NCBI RefSeq assembly: GCF_030272615.1
Contig: NC_081412.1
Location: forward strand, 39,670,791 to 39,734,790
Direction: 5' to 3'
Source: Cryptomeria japonica
Taxonomy: Eukaryota; Streptophyta; Pinopsida; Cupressales; Cupressaceae
DNA: 64,000 nucleotides
This document shows, piece by piece, positions 46,650 to 57,135 of the stretch. The position numbers and the translations under genes were made by a program. Positions within the stretch are counted from its first letter, which is position 1. Each line of letters begins with the position of its first letter. The notes below the pieces were generated by a model that was given only the letters and a program-made list of their open reading frames with translations, ran no database searches and was not told the DNA's origin.

Positions 46650-48177
46650 TGATAACTCAATGATGAGCAATGAGTTCCAAACTGGTACTGAGAGGGGGGG
46701 GGTGAATCAGTACAGACACAAGAACTTTTCCTGAACCGGTTTGACTGCAGACAGTGAACTTGACTGACAATCACTAACACCAGTCTAAACCAGATTACTA
46801 CCGGTTAAACACAATGCGACTGTGAAAGACATAAAACAGCAACACTTAGCTTTCCAAACAACCTACACCTTCATTTCCACTTTATCCTTGTGCATAAAAA
46901 GGTAATCTACCATAAGAGATAAAAAAACTTGCTAGATCAACATGATTCACCACTAAACAGGAAATAACAAAACATCACATGAAAGAGGCATCACACATGA
47001 CACACATATTTTCACGTGGAAACCCAATTGGGAAAAACCACAGTGGGGATGAATATCCACAAGCTGTTCTTGAACTCTTTAAAAGTCCGCTCTGTTAGGA
47101 GCCTAGTCTGGTTAAATACTATTACAACAGGTTCTATTAGGAATCGATCCTGTTAGGGATCACCCAGTTAAGGGTTAAACCCTGTTAGAGGTTACCTTAT
47201 TAGAGGATTTTCTAAACTCAATGGCTTTGAGTCACCCTATTAAAGGATTTATAGCAAGCTGGTTAAAGCTACCCGGTTAAGGGATTTTCCAACTATTGAA
47301 GTGGTTAGAGACCAACAAGTATGACAATGATCTGGTAATAGCACACAATGCCAGTGTAGATCCATTTTAGTTCCTTCCTTCTACACACACACTCTGCAAG
47401 TATCAATTTTCTTATTTGGTCTGACAAGAATCACATATCTCTGCACTTAGATACACACACAACATTTTCCAACAACCTCAACATGAAACACAACATTGAC
47501 CTTATAGGAAACAAATAGGTCGGTAGAATAAACGCTAAACCCTAAAAATTTAGATTGAGCAATTCATTCAGTTCAATCCCGACCATTGAACACTTTGCAT
47601 TTGAATACAACGGTCTTGAATATATCTCAAGACATTCTCCATCATTCGTTCTTTGCCGCTTCATGGAGGCGATAACCCATCACGAGTTCTCCATCGTTTG
47701 CAGAGACTTCGCACATTCTTGAGGTAGATAGGATCAATCTCCTTCATGCAAGATCCTTCATGCGCATGAGGCTGATGTGGCAACATGATCTGATCTCTAT
47801 TACAATTCTAACTCATCACACAATGTCATCGGTTGAATTACACAGGCTCAAAACACTTCAATCAAAAACCCTGAAGCTGAGACTACCAACCGATAGTCAT
47901 ACCATATTAAACCTTGATAGAAAACATTCCATATGCCGGTTCATATTTTAACATACCGGTTCACCTGAACAAGCATACTGCTTCACCTTTTTCACATATA
48001 CCGGTTCACAATATTAAACCGATTCACTTTGCCAGTTGCTTAACTTCAATAAACCGGTTCACTCTTCAACATATTACCGGTTCACTCTTCAACATATTTC
48101 CAGTTCTTTCTTCAGCATATTGACATCAATGACAACATAATATCATCATGTCAACATACTCTACACATATCCCAACA
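46650..48177 (-). repeat. Element E 5' LTR
   Basis: 1,528 bp matching 40,690-42,242. The G run at 46,694-46,702 is nine bases, against seven in the partner. The U3 side again carries repeated 'accggttcac' (47,936-48,090). Confidence 0.92.
47500..47548 (-). promoter_or_regulatory. Candidate LTR promoter of the D/E/G family (telo-box and TATA-like)
   Basis: On the minus strand a (partly mutated) telomere-like GGGTTTAG motif at 47,531-47,546 is followed about 22 bp downstream by CCTATAAG at 47,501-47,509. The intact motif (CCCTAAA)2 occurs at the same place in G (23,931-23,950 and 26,730-26,748) and in E's other LTR. Telo-boxes are known promoter elements in plants; use here is inferred. Confidence 0.45.
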
Positions 48178-48182
48178 CCGCA

Positions 48183-48836
48183 AACCTACATTAAAAACAC
48201 AAATAATAATTATGAAATATGTCAAAGACACAATAATTGAAAAATATTGATTTAAATCATACATACATACATACATATTATATACAATTTGGAAAAGTAA
48301 CTAAAACATCAATATGAATTATATGTTCAAAAATCCATGAAACTTAAAAGGATTCAATGTTGAAGTCACAGTTCTTATCATAAGCATAACTTGAATTGAT
48401 TGTGGACTATGTCAAGTTGTTCCATTTAATTAAATTTATTATGAAATACATAGTAAGTTATGAGAATGCAAAGTATATTTTCAAATAAAATCAATTAATA
48501 AATTAGTTACAACATGAAAAAAAGTAAATAGATTAAGGATCTAGTATCATTGGTCACACTTTTATTTAAACAATATATTATTTGTTTTAAACTTTTTATG
48601 ATTTCTATGTTAAATGTCATCATTACTTGACAAGATTTAAAATAAATGTAATTAAACAAGAGCCACGTAGAAGAATAAATATTTGTTGTAATTCTTAATT
48701 ATTATTTGTTGTAAAAGAAGAGGAATTAAGAAATATGGAGAGATAGATATAGAGAAGAAAAGAGATATTAATATAGAGTAATAAAAATAAGGAGCGGAAG
48801 AGAGAGAGTGAGATAGATAGATGGATAGAGGGATAT
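48183..48836. other. AT-rich spacer passing into GA-rich DNA
   Basis: No gene. A (CATA)n run lies near 48,258-48,276. From about 48,718 the DNA becomes purine-rich (AGAGATAGATAG type). This looks like the left edge of the GA-rich island that continues at 54,975 beyond element L. Confidence 0.6.
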
Positions 48837-49046
48837 TGTAATGTCCCTACTAGTTAGAGATCATTGTCCTGCAAAATAGATTGTTAGAAAAAATCAAAAT
48901 ATATACATAACTAATCTAATTTGTAATTAAATTTGTATTACTTAATTAATACTAATCTCAATTCTTATTTAATAAAAATGATACAAGTGCAGTACTGGGA
49001 CATGTCCTTAGGCGGCTATGAAGCTCGCCTTCTTGGAACCGGTTCC

Positions 49047-49299
49047 AAGCCATCCAATAAATTGAAGGTGAATTTGATTCCTGTCTTGGATGTAATTTCT
49101 TACACCCAAGCCATCCAGGAAATCAAAGGTTAATTCTATTCCTGTCTCGGATGTAACTTCTTACACCCAAGCCATCCAGGAAATCGAAGGTTAATTCGAT
49201 CCCTATCTTGGATGTAACTTCTTACACCCAAGCCATCCAGGAAATCGAAGGTTAATTCGATTCCTGTCTTGGGTGTAATTACACCCAAGCCATCCAAGG
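49047..49299. repeat. 61-bp tandem repeats in element L 3' LTR
   Basis: Units start AAGCCATCCA at 49,047, 49,108, 49,169, 49,230 (61-bp steps) and 49,287 (57-bp step, partial). Each contains a 'ttggatgtaacttcttacaccc'-type segment (in part). The same array is present at 52,816-53,060 in the partner LTR, so it predates the insertion. Confidence 0.93.
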
Positions 49300-49728
49300 A
49301 AGACCATATGTCAATTCCTTGCCTTGGATGATGCATCTCATCATCCAAGTCCTCAGAGGGGACCGGCCAGATCTGTCTCTTCTTGGATGAAGTTTGTCAA
49401 CCAAGCCATACATATATGCATATAGATATTCAGTATATATACTGCCCTAGGGATTATCATAATCCCTCCCTTAGACTAAGGGAGTTTCCCCCCTATAGCC
49501 TCCATCATGTAATCACATTTATAATACATTTTTGCATTTTATTACTTTTTTCCATTCCACAATGCACATTTACATATTCCTGATTTACATGTATTTCCTA
49601 ACATATATTCATAAAAATGTTCATTATCCAATATTCACAATTATTTCTTAACATATATTCCTACTATTCATTGATATGTATTAAGGTATTCATTATTTAT
49701 ATTCATCAACATATGTAATATCATGTTC

Positions 49729-49730
<2 letters not shown>

Positions 49731-49816
<86 letters not shown>

Positions 49817-49848
49817 TATATGTATATATATAGATACATACATATATG

Positions 49849-49919
<71 letters not shown>
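49731..49919. repeat. Long (TA)n tract in element L 3' LTR
   Basis: 189 bp of nearly pure TA with a few interruptions (CATA, TGTA, TAGATACA) at 49,811-49,865. The homologous tract in the partner LTR is 65 bp (53,568-53,632). Confidence 0.95.
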
Positions 49920-49922
<3 letters not shown>

Positions 49923-50152
49923 CATGTATAATAAAATATTCATACAAGACTTACCTATGCGTAACCTGCTATCTTAGCTTTTTGACCTTCCTTGCTAACC
50001 ACGTAGCAGCCTTCTTATTCCCTTCTTATATCATATTCAATTCTATTATATAAATTATTGAAAACCATCTATTATATAATAATATGTATATTTATAATTT
50101 ATGCTTTTGTAAATATATATAAACATAATCTTATAGATAGAATGTCAAGTAA

Positions 50153-50157
<5 letters not shown>

Positions 50158-50245
<88 letters not shown>
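50158..50245. repeat. Second (TA)n tract in element L 3' LTR
   Basis: About 87 bp of pure TA. The homologous site in the partner LTR has 14 bp (53,867-53,880). Confidence 0.95.
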
Positions 50246-50246
<1 letters not shown>

Positions 50247-51339
50247 CTGATATCAATATCATATATAAATCTATTATTATTTTCTAATTTGAATATAAAT
50301 AAATTAATAAATTATATTATATTATCAAAATATTTATATATTACCTATTATATAAGTTATTAATACCCATTGCCTACTATACTATACAAAATGACTGTGA
50401 GGGCAGACAGATCTGACATGCGTCAGATTTGGTCTGCAACTGCATATGAAAATTGACAATCATTGTCATACGTATTGCAGTCAATATTAATATTAGTATT
50501 AAATTCTGCCTGAAAATATTATCGGACTTTATAGACTAAGCATACGTATTAAGCCATTCCCTTGCATACCACCAGGAATAAGGATGTTACTACCTATAAT
50601 CTAATAACAGTTCTCATATGATTTGATCGATGGCACAAACTATATATCCTCCTTCAAACTGAATTTACAATAATAATATATATGTCATATCTTAACTCCA
50701 AACAAAAAACACAACCATTCACTAAACCCCTATGTGAATGGTCACACATTCTTAGATACCGATTAGTAAATATTAGTAATAACTGCCATTACAACTTTCT
50801 TAATTCAAATCAGTGCCTTCTTATTTAATGGAAATAATAGTAACCTGAACTTTTACAAAGCAAGTCTTTGATTTCATTATTATCAATGTTATCGAAACTT
50901 CTTTATAGTAATCTTTAATTACTAATCCCCTCCTTATCTTCCATTGAAAATAGTCAATGCATTTCTTGGCCACGTCAATGATTCTTAGTGAGTCGGTTAT
51001 GTAAGACATATATGCACTGTTTCATATGGCTTCTCTTAATCGATGTTTAACTAAACTGATTTATTTTGTCAAGGAATTGTATTTGTTTTAATATATTCGA
51101 TTCTTTTACAAATATATTACTATTAATAATAGTAATTTGCTAGAATGACACTGATAAATAATCTTCATATTTAATAATATATATAAATTATGTTTATAAT
51201 ATTAATATATATTAATTAAATAATAATATTTAATAAATAAATTTCAAATAATCATTAGTTGTTAATTATTATATTAATAAATAATAATAATAATTGCTTC
51301 ATTTAGGATATATATAATGATCAAGGAGGGGATATGACA

Positions 51340-52580
51340 GTCCACCCTTCCCAATATTGCTTGTCCTCAAGCAATTGACATTTTTTCTTAAACTGAATCA
51401 TCTCCTAATATACATGAAGTATATATTATACATTTACAACACATAGATATGAGCAAGACATTAAGCATATACATTGCAAGGTATCAATATACACATGGTC
51501 TGAGTCATACACATGAAAATACTTACGTTATAATCATACATATGAATACACATAATGTATGAAACACTCATATGAATAAGCATAAAGCATATAAGACATG
51601 AAGCATACCTACAAATATATGAGCATTCATTCAAGGCATACAAATATTTTTAAAGCATATGAAACAAACGCTCATTGGATAGTTGCAAGTCATGAATCAT
51701 GGATGTATGTAAGGCATGAAGTACATGTGTCAGGCATAAGGCAATGGATACATGGAGCATGTAAAGCATGAAACTGTAAAATCTATTACACCCAACAGAC
51801 ATCAAACATACATGAGAAATATCCTCATGGAGTAAACAAGTGTGAGGCAAACACAAGTACACATATGAAAGGTATGCTTGGAGTAAGCATGTAGTCTAAA
51901 GCACATTGGATTGATCCACATTTGCCAATCAATTCATATCTTTGGAACTATTATAGATCAACCAAAAGTAGAACCGCAATGATTTACTTCCCATAGATAC
52001 ATGAGACTCCTCTTCCCTATTCTGCTAAACTTTACAAGATGGAAGATTTACTGTGCTGAGGGCACATGACATAGTCTACATGCAGCTCCCTCAAGGTTTG
52101 CTACCTGTCTTGGGACATTTTTGCCATGTGACCGATTTACTCTGCCTTTCCCCCATGCACTTCCTATCTTTGCAAGTATTAAAGAAAAGTGAAGAATCCC
52201 ATCACTACAAAAATATTCGAATTACATTGTCAATTATTTACTTAGGGCAAGAAATTTTCAAATGAATACACATGTAGTATGAAGTACACATGTAAAGCAC
52301 ATAAATATGGGTAAGGCATTAAGCACATTCATAAGCATTCATACCACTAGCCTTTAAAGAAGGAAGCATGTACATAAGTACATAGAATATGAAGCATACG
52401 AAACTTGTATGAATATACACATGGAATGAGCTAGGTAAGGAACATACATGAAGAATGAATTTAGTATTCACACATATTCACAAGGTAGGAAGCATATACT
52501 TGTAAGGCATGGAATATTCATTTGGAAAGTACACACATATTAAGGAGCAGTGTTGTAGTTTTGTCCCACAAGATGGTAGG
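51340..52580 (-). other. Element L internal region (non-coding)
   Basis: No ORF with a recognisable domain. Next to the 3' LTR is GGGAAGGGTGGAC on the minus strand (PPT). Beside it lies an 8-bp stem ATTGCTTG/CAAGCAAT with a TCCT loop at 51,356-51,375; on the sense strand it contains TTGAGGACAA, a motif I associate with 3' ends of some plant gypsy elements. The rest is rich in degenerate 'gaagcata/acacatg' words. Confidence 0.7.
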
Positions 52581-52598
52581 ATTATGCTCTGATACCAC
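52581..52598 (-). other. Element L primer binding site
   Basis: Minus strand reads GTGGTATCAGAGCATAAT adjacent to the LTR end GGGACATTACA. It is a full initiator-Met complement. Confidence 0.9.
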
Positions 52599-53565
52599 TG
52601 TAATGTCCCTACTAGTTAAGAGATCATTGTCCTGCAAAACAGATTGTTAGAACATAACAAAATATATACATAACTAATCTAATTTGTAATTAAATTTGTA
52701 TTACTTAATTAATACTAATCTCAATTATTATTTAATAAAAAGGATACGAGTGCAGTACTGGGACATGTCCTTAGGCGGCTGTGAAGCTCGGCTTCTTGGA
52801 ACCCATCTTGGTTCCAAGCCATCCAAGAAATCGAAGGTGAATTTGATTCCTGTCTTGGATGTAATTTCTTACACCCAAGCTATCCAGGAAATCAAAGGTT
52901 AATCAATTCCTATCTTGGATGTAACTTCTTACGCCCAAGCCATCCAGGAAATCAAAGGTTAATTCGATCCCTATCTTGGATGTAACTTCTTACACCCAAG
53001 CCATCCAGGAAATCAAAGGTTAATTCGATTCCTGTCTTGGGTGTAATTACACCCAAGCCATCCAAGGAAGACCATATGTCAATTCCTTGCCTTGGAAGAT
53101 GCATCTCATCATCCAAGTCCTTAGAGGGGACCGGCCAGATCCGTCTCTTCTTGGATGAACTTTGTCATATTCAGTATATATACTGCCCTAGGGATTATCA
53201 TAATCCCTCCCTTAGACCAAGGCAGTTTCCCCCCTATAGCCTCCATCATGTAATCACATTTATAATACATTTTTGCATTTTATTACTATTTTCCATTCCA
53301 CAATCCACATTTACATATTCTTGATTTATATGTATTTCCTAACATATATTCATAAAGTTGTTCATTATCCAATATTCACATTTATTTCTTAACATATATT
53401 CCTACTATTCATTGATATGCATTAATTACTTATGTTCATACATATTCATTAACATCTGAAAATCATTCATTAACATATGTATTAGACTATTCATTACTAT
53501 ATTCATTAATATACGTATTAAGGTATTCATTATTTATATTCATCAACATATGTAATATCATGTTC

Positions 53566-53628
<63 letters not shown>

Positions 53629-54974
53629 ATATTAACATGTATAATAAAATATTCATAAAAGACTTACTTGTGCGTAACCTGCTATCGTAGCTTTTTGACC
53701 TTCCTTTCTAACCACGTAGCAGTCTTCTTATTCCCTTCTTATATCATATTCAATTCTGTTATATAAATTATTGAAAACCATCTATTATATAATAATATGT
53801 ATATTTATAATTTATGCTTTTGTAAATATATATAAACATAATCTTATTGATAGAATGTCAAGTAAGTATATATATATATTGTTGATATCAATATCATATA
53901 TAAATCTATTATTATTTTTTGATTTGAATATAAATAAATTAATAAATTAAATTATATTATCAAAATATTTATACATTACCTATTATATAAGTTATTAATA
54001 CCCATTGCCTACTATACTATACATAATGACTGTGAGGGCAGATAGATCTAACATGTGTCAGATTTGGTCTACCACTGCATATGAAAATTGACAATCATTG
54101 TCATACGTATTGCAGTCAATATTGATATTATTATTAAATGTTGCTTGAAAACATTATCGGACTTTATAGATTAAGCATACGTATTAAGAATTCCCTTGCA
54201 TACCACCTGGAATAAGGATGTTACTGCCTATAGTCTAATAATAGTTCTCATATGATCTGATCGATGGCACAAACTATATATCCTCCTTCAAACTAAATTT
54301 ACAATAATAATTTATATGTCATATCTTAACTCCAAACAAAAAACACAACCATTCACTAAACCCCTATGTGAATGGTCATGCATTCTTAGATACCGATTAG
54401 TAAATATTAGTAATAACTGCCATTACAACTTTCTTAATTGAAATCAATGCCTTCTTATTTAATGGAAATAATAGTAACCCGAACTTTTACAAAGTAAGTC
54501 TTTGATTTCATTATTATCAATGTTATCGAAACTTCTTTATAGTAATCTTTAATTACTAATCCCCTCCTTATCTTTCATTGAAAATAGTCAATGCATTTCT
54601 TGGCCACATCGATGATTCTTAGTGAGTCGGTTGTGTAAGACATATATGCACTATTTCATATGGCTGCTCTTAATCGGTGCTTAACTAAATCAATTTATTT
54701 TGTCAAGGAATCGTATTTCTTTTAATATATTCGATTCTTTTACAAATATATTACTATTAATAATAGTAATTTGCTAGAATGACACTGATAAATAATCTTC
54801 ATATTTAATAATATATATAAATTATGTTTATAATATTAATATATATTAATTAAATAATAATATTTAAAAAATAAATTTCAAATAATCATTCGTTGTTAAT
54901 TATTATATTAATTAATAATAATAATTGCTTCATTTAGGATATATATATATAGCGATCAAGGAGGGGACATGACA
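52599..54974 (-). repeat. Element L 5' LTR
   Basis: 2,376 bp, homologous to 48,837-51,339. The 61-bp repeats are at 52,816-53,060 (unit starts 52,816, 52,877, 52,937, 52,998, 53,055). The TA tracts are short. Confidence 0.88.
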
Positions 54975-55657
54975 TATACATGTCTAGAGATAGAGGAGGA
55001 GAGATGAAGATAGAGATAGAGAGGAAGAGGGAAAAAATAAATAGACAAATAGAGAGGTATAGAGGGAGAGATAAAGATGAAAAGATATGGGGATATAGAG
55101 AGACAGATAGAGAGGTCTATAAAGCAAGAGGGGGAGACATAGAGATATATAGATGGTGAGATATAATGATAGAGAGATAGAGATAAAAGGAGACATAGAG
55201 AGAGGGGGAGAGGGAGAGAGATAAATAGATAGACAAATAGAGAGAACTAGAGATAGAAAATTAGAGAGAACTAGAGATGGAAAGAGAGTGAGAGAAATAG
55301 GGGGATATGGTGGACAAAGGAAGAGGGAGTGATATAGATAAAAGGAAACATGGTTAGACCAATTGAGATAGGGAGAGAGATAGAGAGAGGAGCAAGAGTG
55401 AGATAAGAATAAATAGAGATATAGAGATATCACACAAGAGGGATAGAGTGAATGTGTGTGTTTTTGAGAGGATAGAAAGAGGTGGTGATAATAACATATA
55501 GATAGAGAGGAGAAGAGAGATATATAAAAATATAGATGAATGGGGCAAGAGTGTGAGAGCAAAAGTCGACAAAGACAACTAATAAAGAAATATTTAGAGG
55601 GAAGGAAAAAAATAAAGAGAGGGAAAGATAGAGAGATATGGATAGAGATAGGGAGGG
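54975..55657. repeat. GA-rich purine island
   Basis: About 680 bp of AGAGATAGA/GAGAGAG-type sequence with strong strand asymmetry (purines on plus). The long minus-strand open frame here codes only Leu/Ser/Tyr/Ile repeats and is a composition artefact. Similar sequence flanks L on the left and H on the right. Confidence 0.88.
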
Positions 55658-55662
55658 AGAAA

Positions 55663-57113
55663 TGATGCAGAGCTTGCAGTAGTAGGGTGACAAACCCACA
55701 CACATACCTTTGGTCTTTTAATCCCTAGGGCCTCTCTTAAGGCCTCAACCACACTCCAAATGTGAAATTGGACTATTAATCCTAACAAGGGATGTTACAA
55801 CACTTCCAAACCATTCCTAATACCTACCAAGACTTCCCTCAACAATACCCAAGTGTACAAGGTAAGTATTGGTCTTTTAGACTTAAACAGGCCTACTGGC
55901 TAGTAGCCCTAATTTACTGGTTTTTTGAATGCTTCTCCAAATTATGTCAAACAACACCCCCCAAAAAATTTGGCTTCAAATACCCATTTTGGTCTACTAT
56001 TAGATTCCAAAGAATTAGATTCCCATCATATTCCAGCACTCTTAAACACCTACTTGGGTCACAAGCCTAATTGATCTAGTTAGGTTTGTTTTACAAAGGA
56101 GGTGTATGAGAATGGGGTCACAGGAAGGTTCCAACAATTTAGAAGGCTTCTCCTATGTCCAAATTTTCCAAATCCACCAACTAAATCAACTCCTCATCAT
56201 TATTCATTGTATTCTTAATGAATTTCAATCTATTCTAATCTAAACCTTAAAATAGTTTAGACTAGGGCTTGGTGGTAAAATTACCAAACCAAATCCTCTA
56301 ACCTCGCCCATTTGGAATCTCGAAATACATACCACTAAATTTTTTTCTACCAATGGCCATTGAATTCCAATGGGTAGATTGCAAGTTAGGGCCCCATTTG
56401 CATTGCAACCCAGAAAATGGAGGGTTTCAGACTTGCAGAGGGTAAATTGCTTATAACTCGCTTTAAACTTCACTTCAAGAGGTCAGACCAAGTGCATTTG
56501 AAAGTTGATTCAGGGATCTTTTCAACCAAATCAAAATTTCATAAAGAGATCTCACACCCTGTATGGACAGTATGGAAAATGTCACTGTTATAGCGAAATC
56601 AAACCTGTTTCTATTCAAATTCTCCACCAAACTTTTCAAAACTAATAAACAACATTCCCCACGGTTGTCCAATAATATATAAACCTTTCCCAATGGCCAC
56701 ATCCAAATTTTGAATAGTTATGAATGTTGGAAAATTAGTTGGCATCCTACCGGCAACTTTGAAAAGTTGCTTGACAACAAAGTTGCAACATTTTATCAAC
56801 TTGGAACAAAATTAGTTACTAAACACTTAGACCTTATGGTAACACATCCAAGGTCATTATTAGACTCCAAACACCTAAGACAACATCCTAGACACACCAA
56901 CACTGAAAATCCAAATTCCAAGCCTACATGGCCTAATAGACCTCTAGGTTTATATGTTCACTTGAGAGGTTATTGACCATACAAATAGGCACTCTATTAC
57001 ATCAAGGGTGATCACTGATTCAACCCATTATTACATAAAAAATGAACATGTAGACACCACCATGGCTTCAAACCTTGCTTGAAATAGAGGTGTAGTAGAG
57101 GTGATCTGTACCA
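55663..57113 (-). repeat. Element H 3' LTR
   Basis: 1,451 bp matching 61,800-63,233. TATA-like TATATAAA (minus strand reads TTTATATATT) lies near 56,678-56,688. Left end TGATGCAGAGC; right end CTGTACCA. Confidence 0.9.
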
Positions 57114-57135
57114 TACTCCTGGGCCCCAAAAAAGA
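57114..57135 (-). other. Element H polypurine tract
   Basis: Minus strand reads TTTTTTGGGGCCCAGGAGTA up to the LTR start TGGTACAG. It directly follows the chromodomain stop. Confidence 0.75.

Larger units (their letters stand above)
40690..48177 (-). mobile_element. Element E: complete-structure Ty1/copia retrotransposon, TSD CCGCA
   Basis: Minus-strand element flanked by CCGCA at 40,685-40,689 and 48,178-48,182. Order on the minus strand: 5' LTR (48,177-46,650), PBS (46,649-46,630), gag-protease-integrase-RT-RNase H (46,578-42,490), PPT (42,265-42,243), 3' LTR (42,242-40,690). Copia domain order (integrase before RT) is clear. The coding frame has nine nonsense codons, so the copy is dead. 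Four mismatches plus one or two indels are seen in the first 60 bp of the LTR pair, so the insertion is not very recent. Confidence 0.93.
48837..51339 (-). repeat. Element L 3' LTR
   Basis: 2,503 bp. It contains the 61-bp tandem repeats (49,047-49,286), a 189-bp TA tract (49,731-49,919) and a second TA tract (50,158-50,245). It differs from its partner mainly by these tract lengths, by a ~100-bp absence near 49,675-49,690 (present at about 53,420-53,520 in the other LTR), and by an extra ~30 bp near 49,400. Confidence 0.88.
48837..54974 (-). mobile_element. Element L: non-coding LTR retrotransposon with ~2.4-2.5-kb LTRs
   Basis: Two long direct repeats (48,837-51,339 and 52,599-54,974) begin TGTAATGTCCC and end ATGACA. 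Between them are only ~1.26 kb. A PBS next to the right LTR and a polypurine-type sequence next to the left LTR give minus orientation. No gag or pol frame exists, so it fits the large retrotransposon derivative class. The flanks GATAT (left) and TATAC (right) agree in only three of five bases, so the duplication is mutated or the edges are off by a few bases. Confidence 0.85.

Noticed and set aside
49047-49300. Regular spaced repeats as a possible CRISPR-like array
   Set aside because: Units are contiguous tandem repeats without unique spacers, inside a plant LTR.
49668-50363. Open frames of alternating Tyr-Ile on both strands
   Set aside because: They are translations of the (TA)n tracts in element L's LTR; no start context, domain or conservation.
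54984-55788. 239-codon minus-strand ORF rich in Ser, Leu, Tyr and Ile
   Set aside because: It is the complement of GA-rich low-complexity DNA. Overlapping open frames exist in other phases, as expected from composition.
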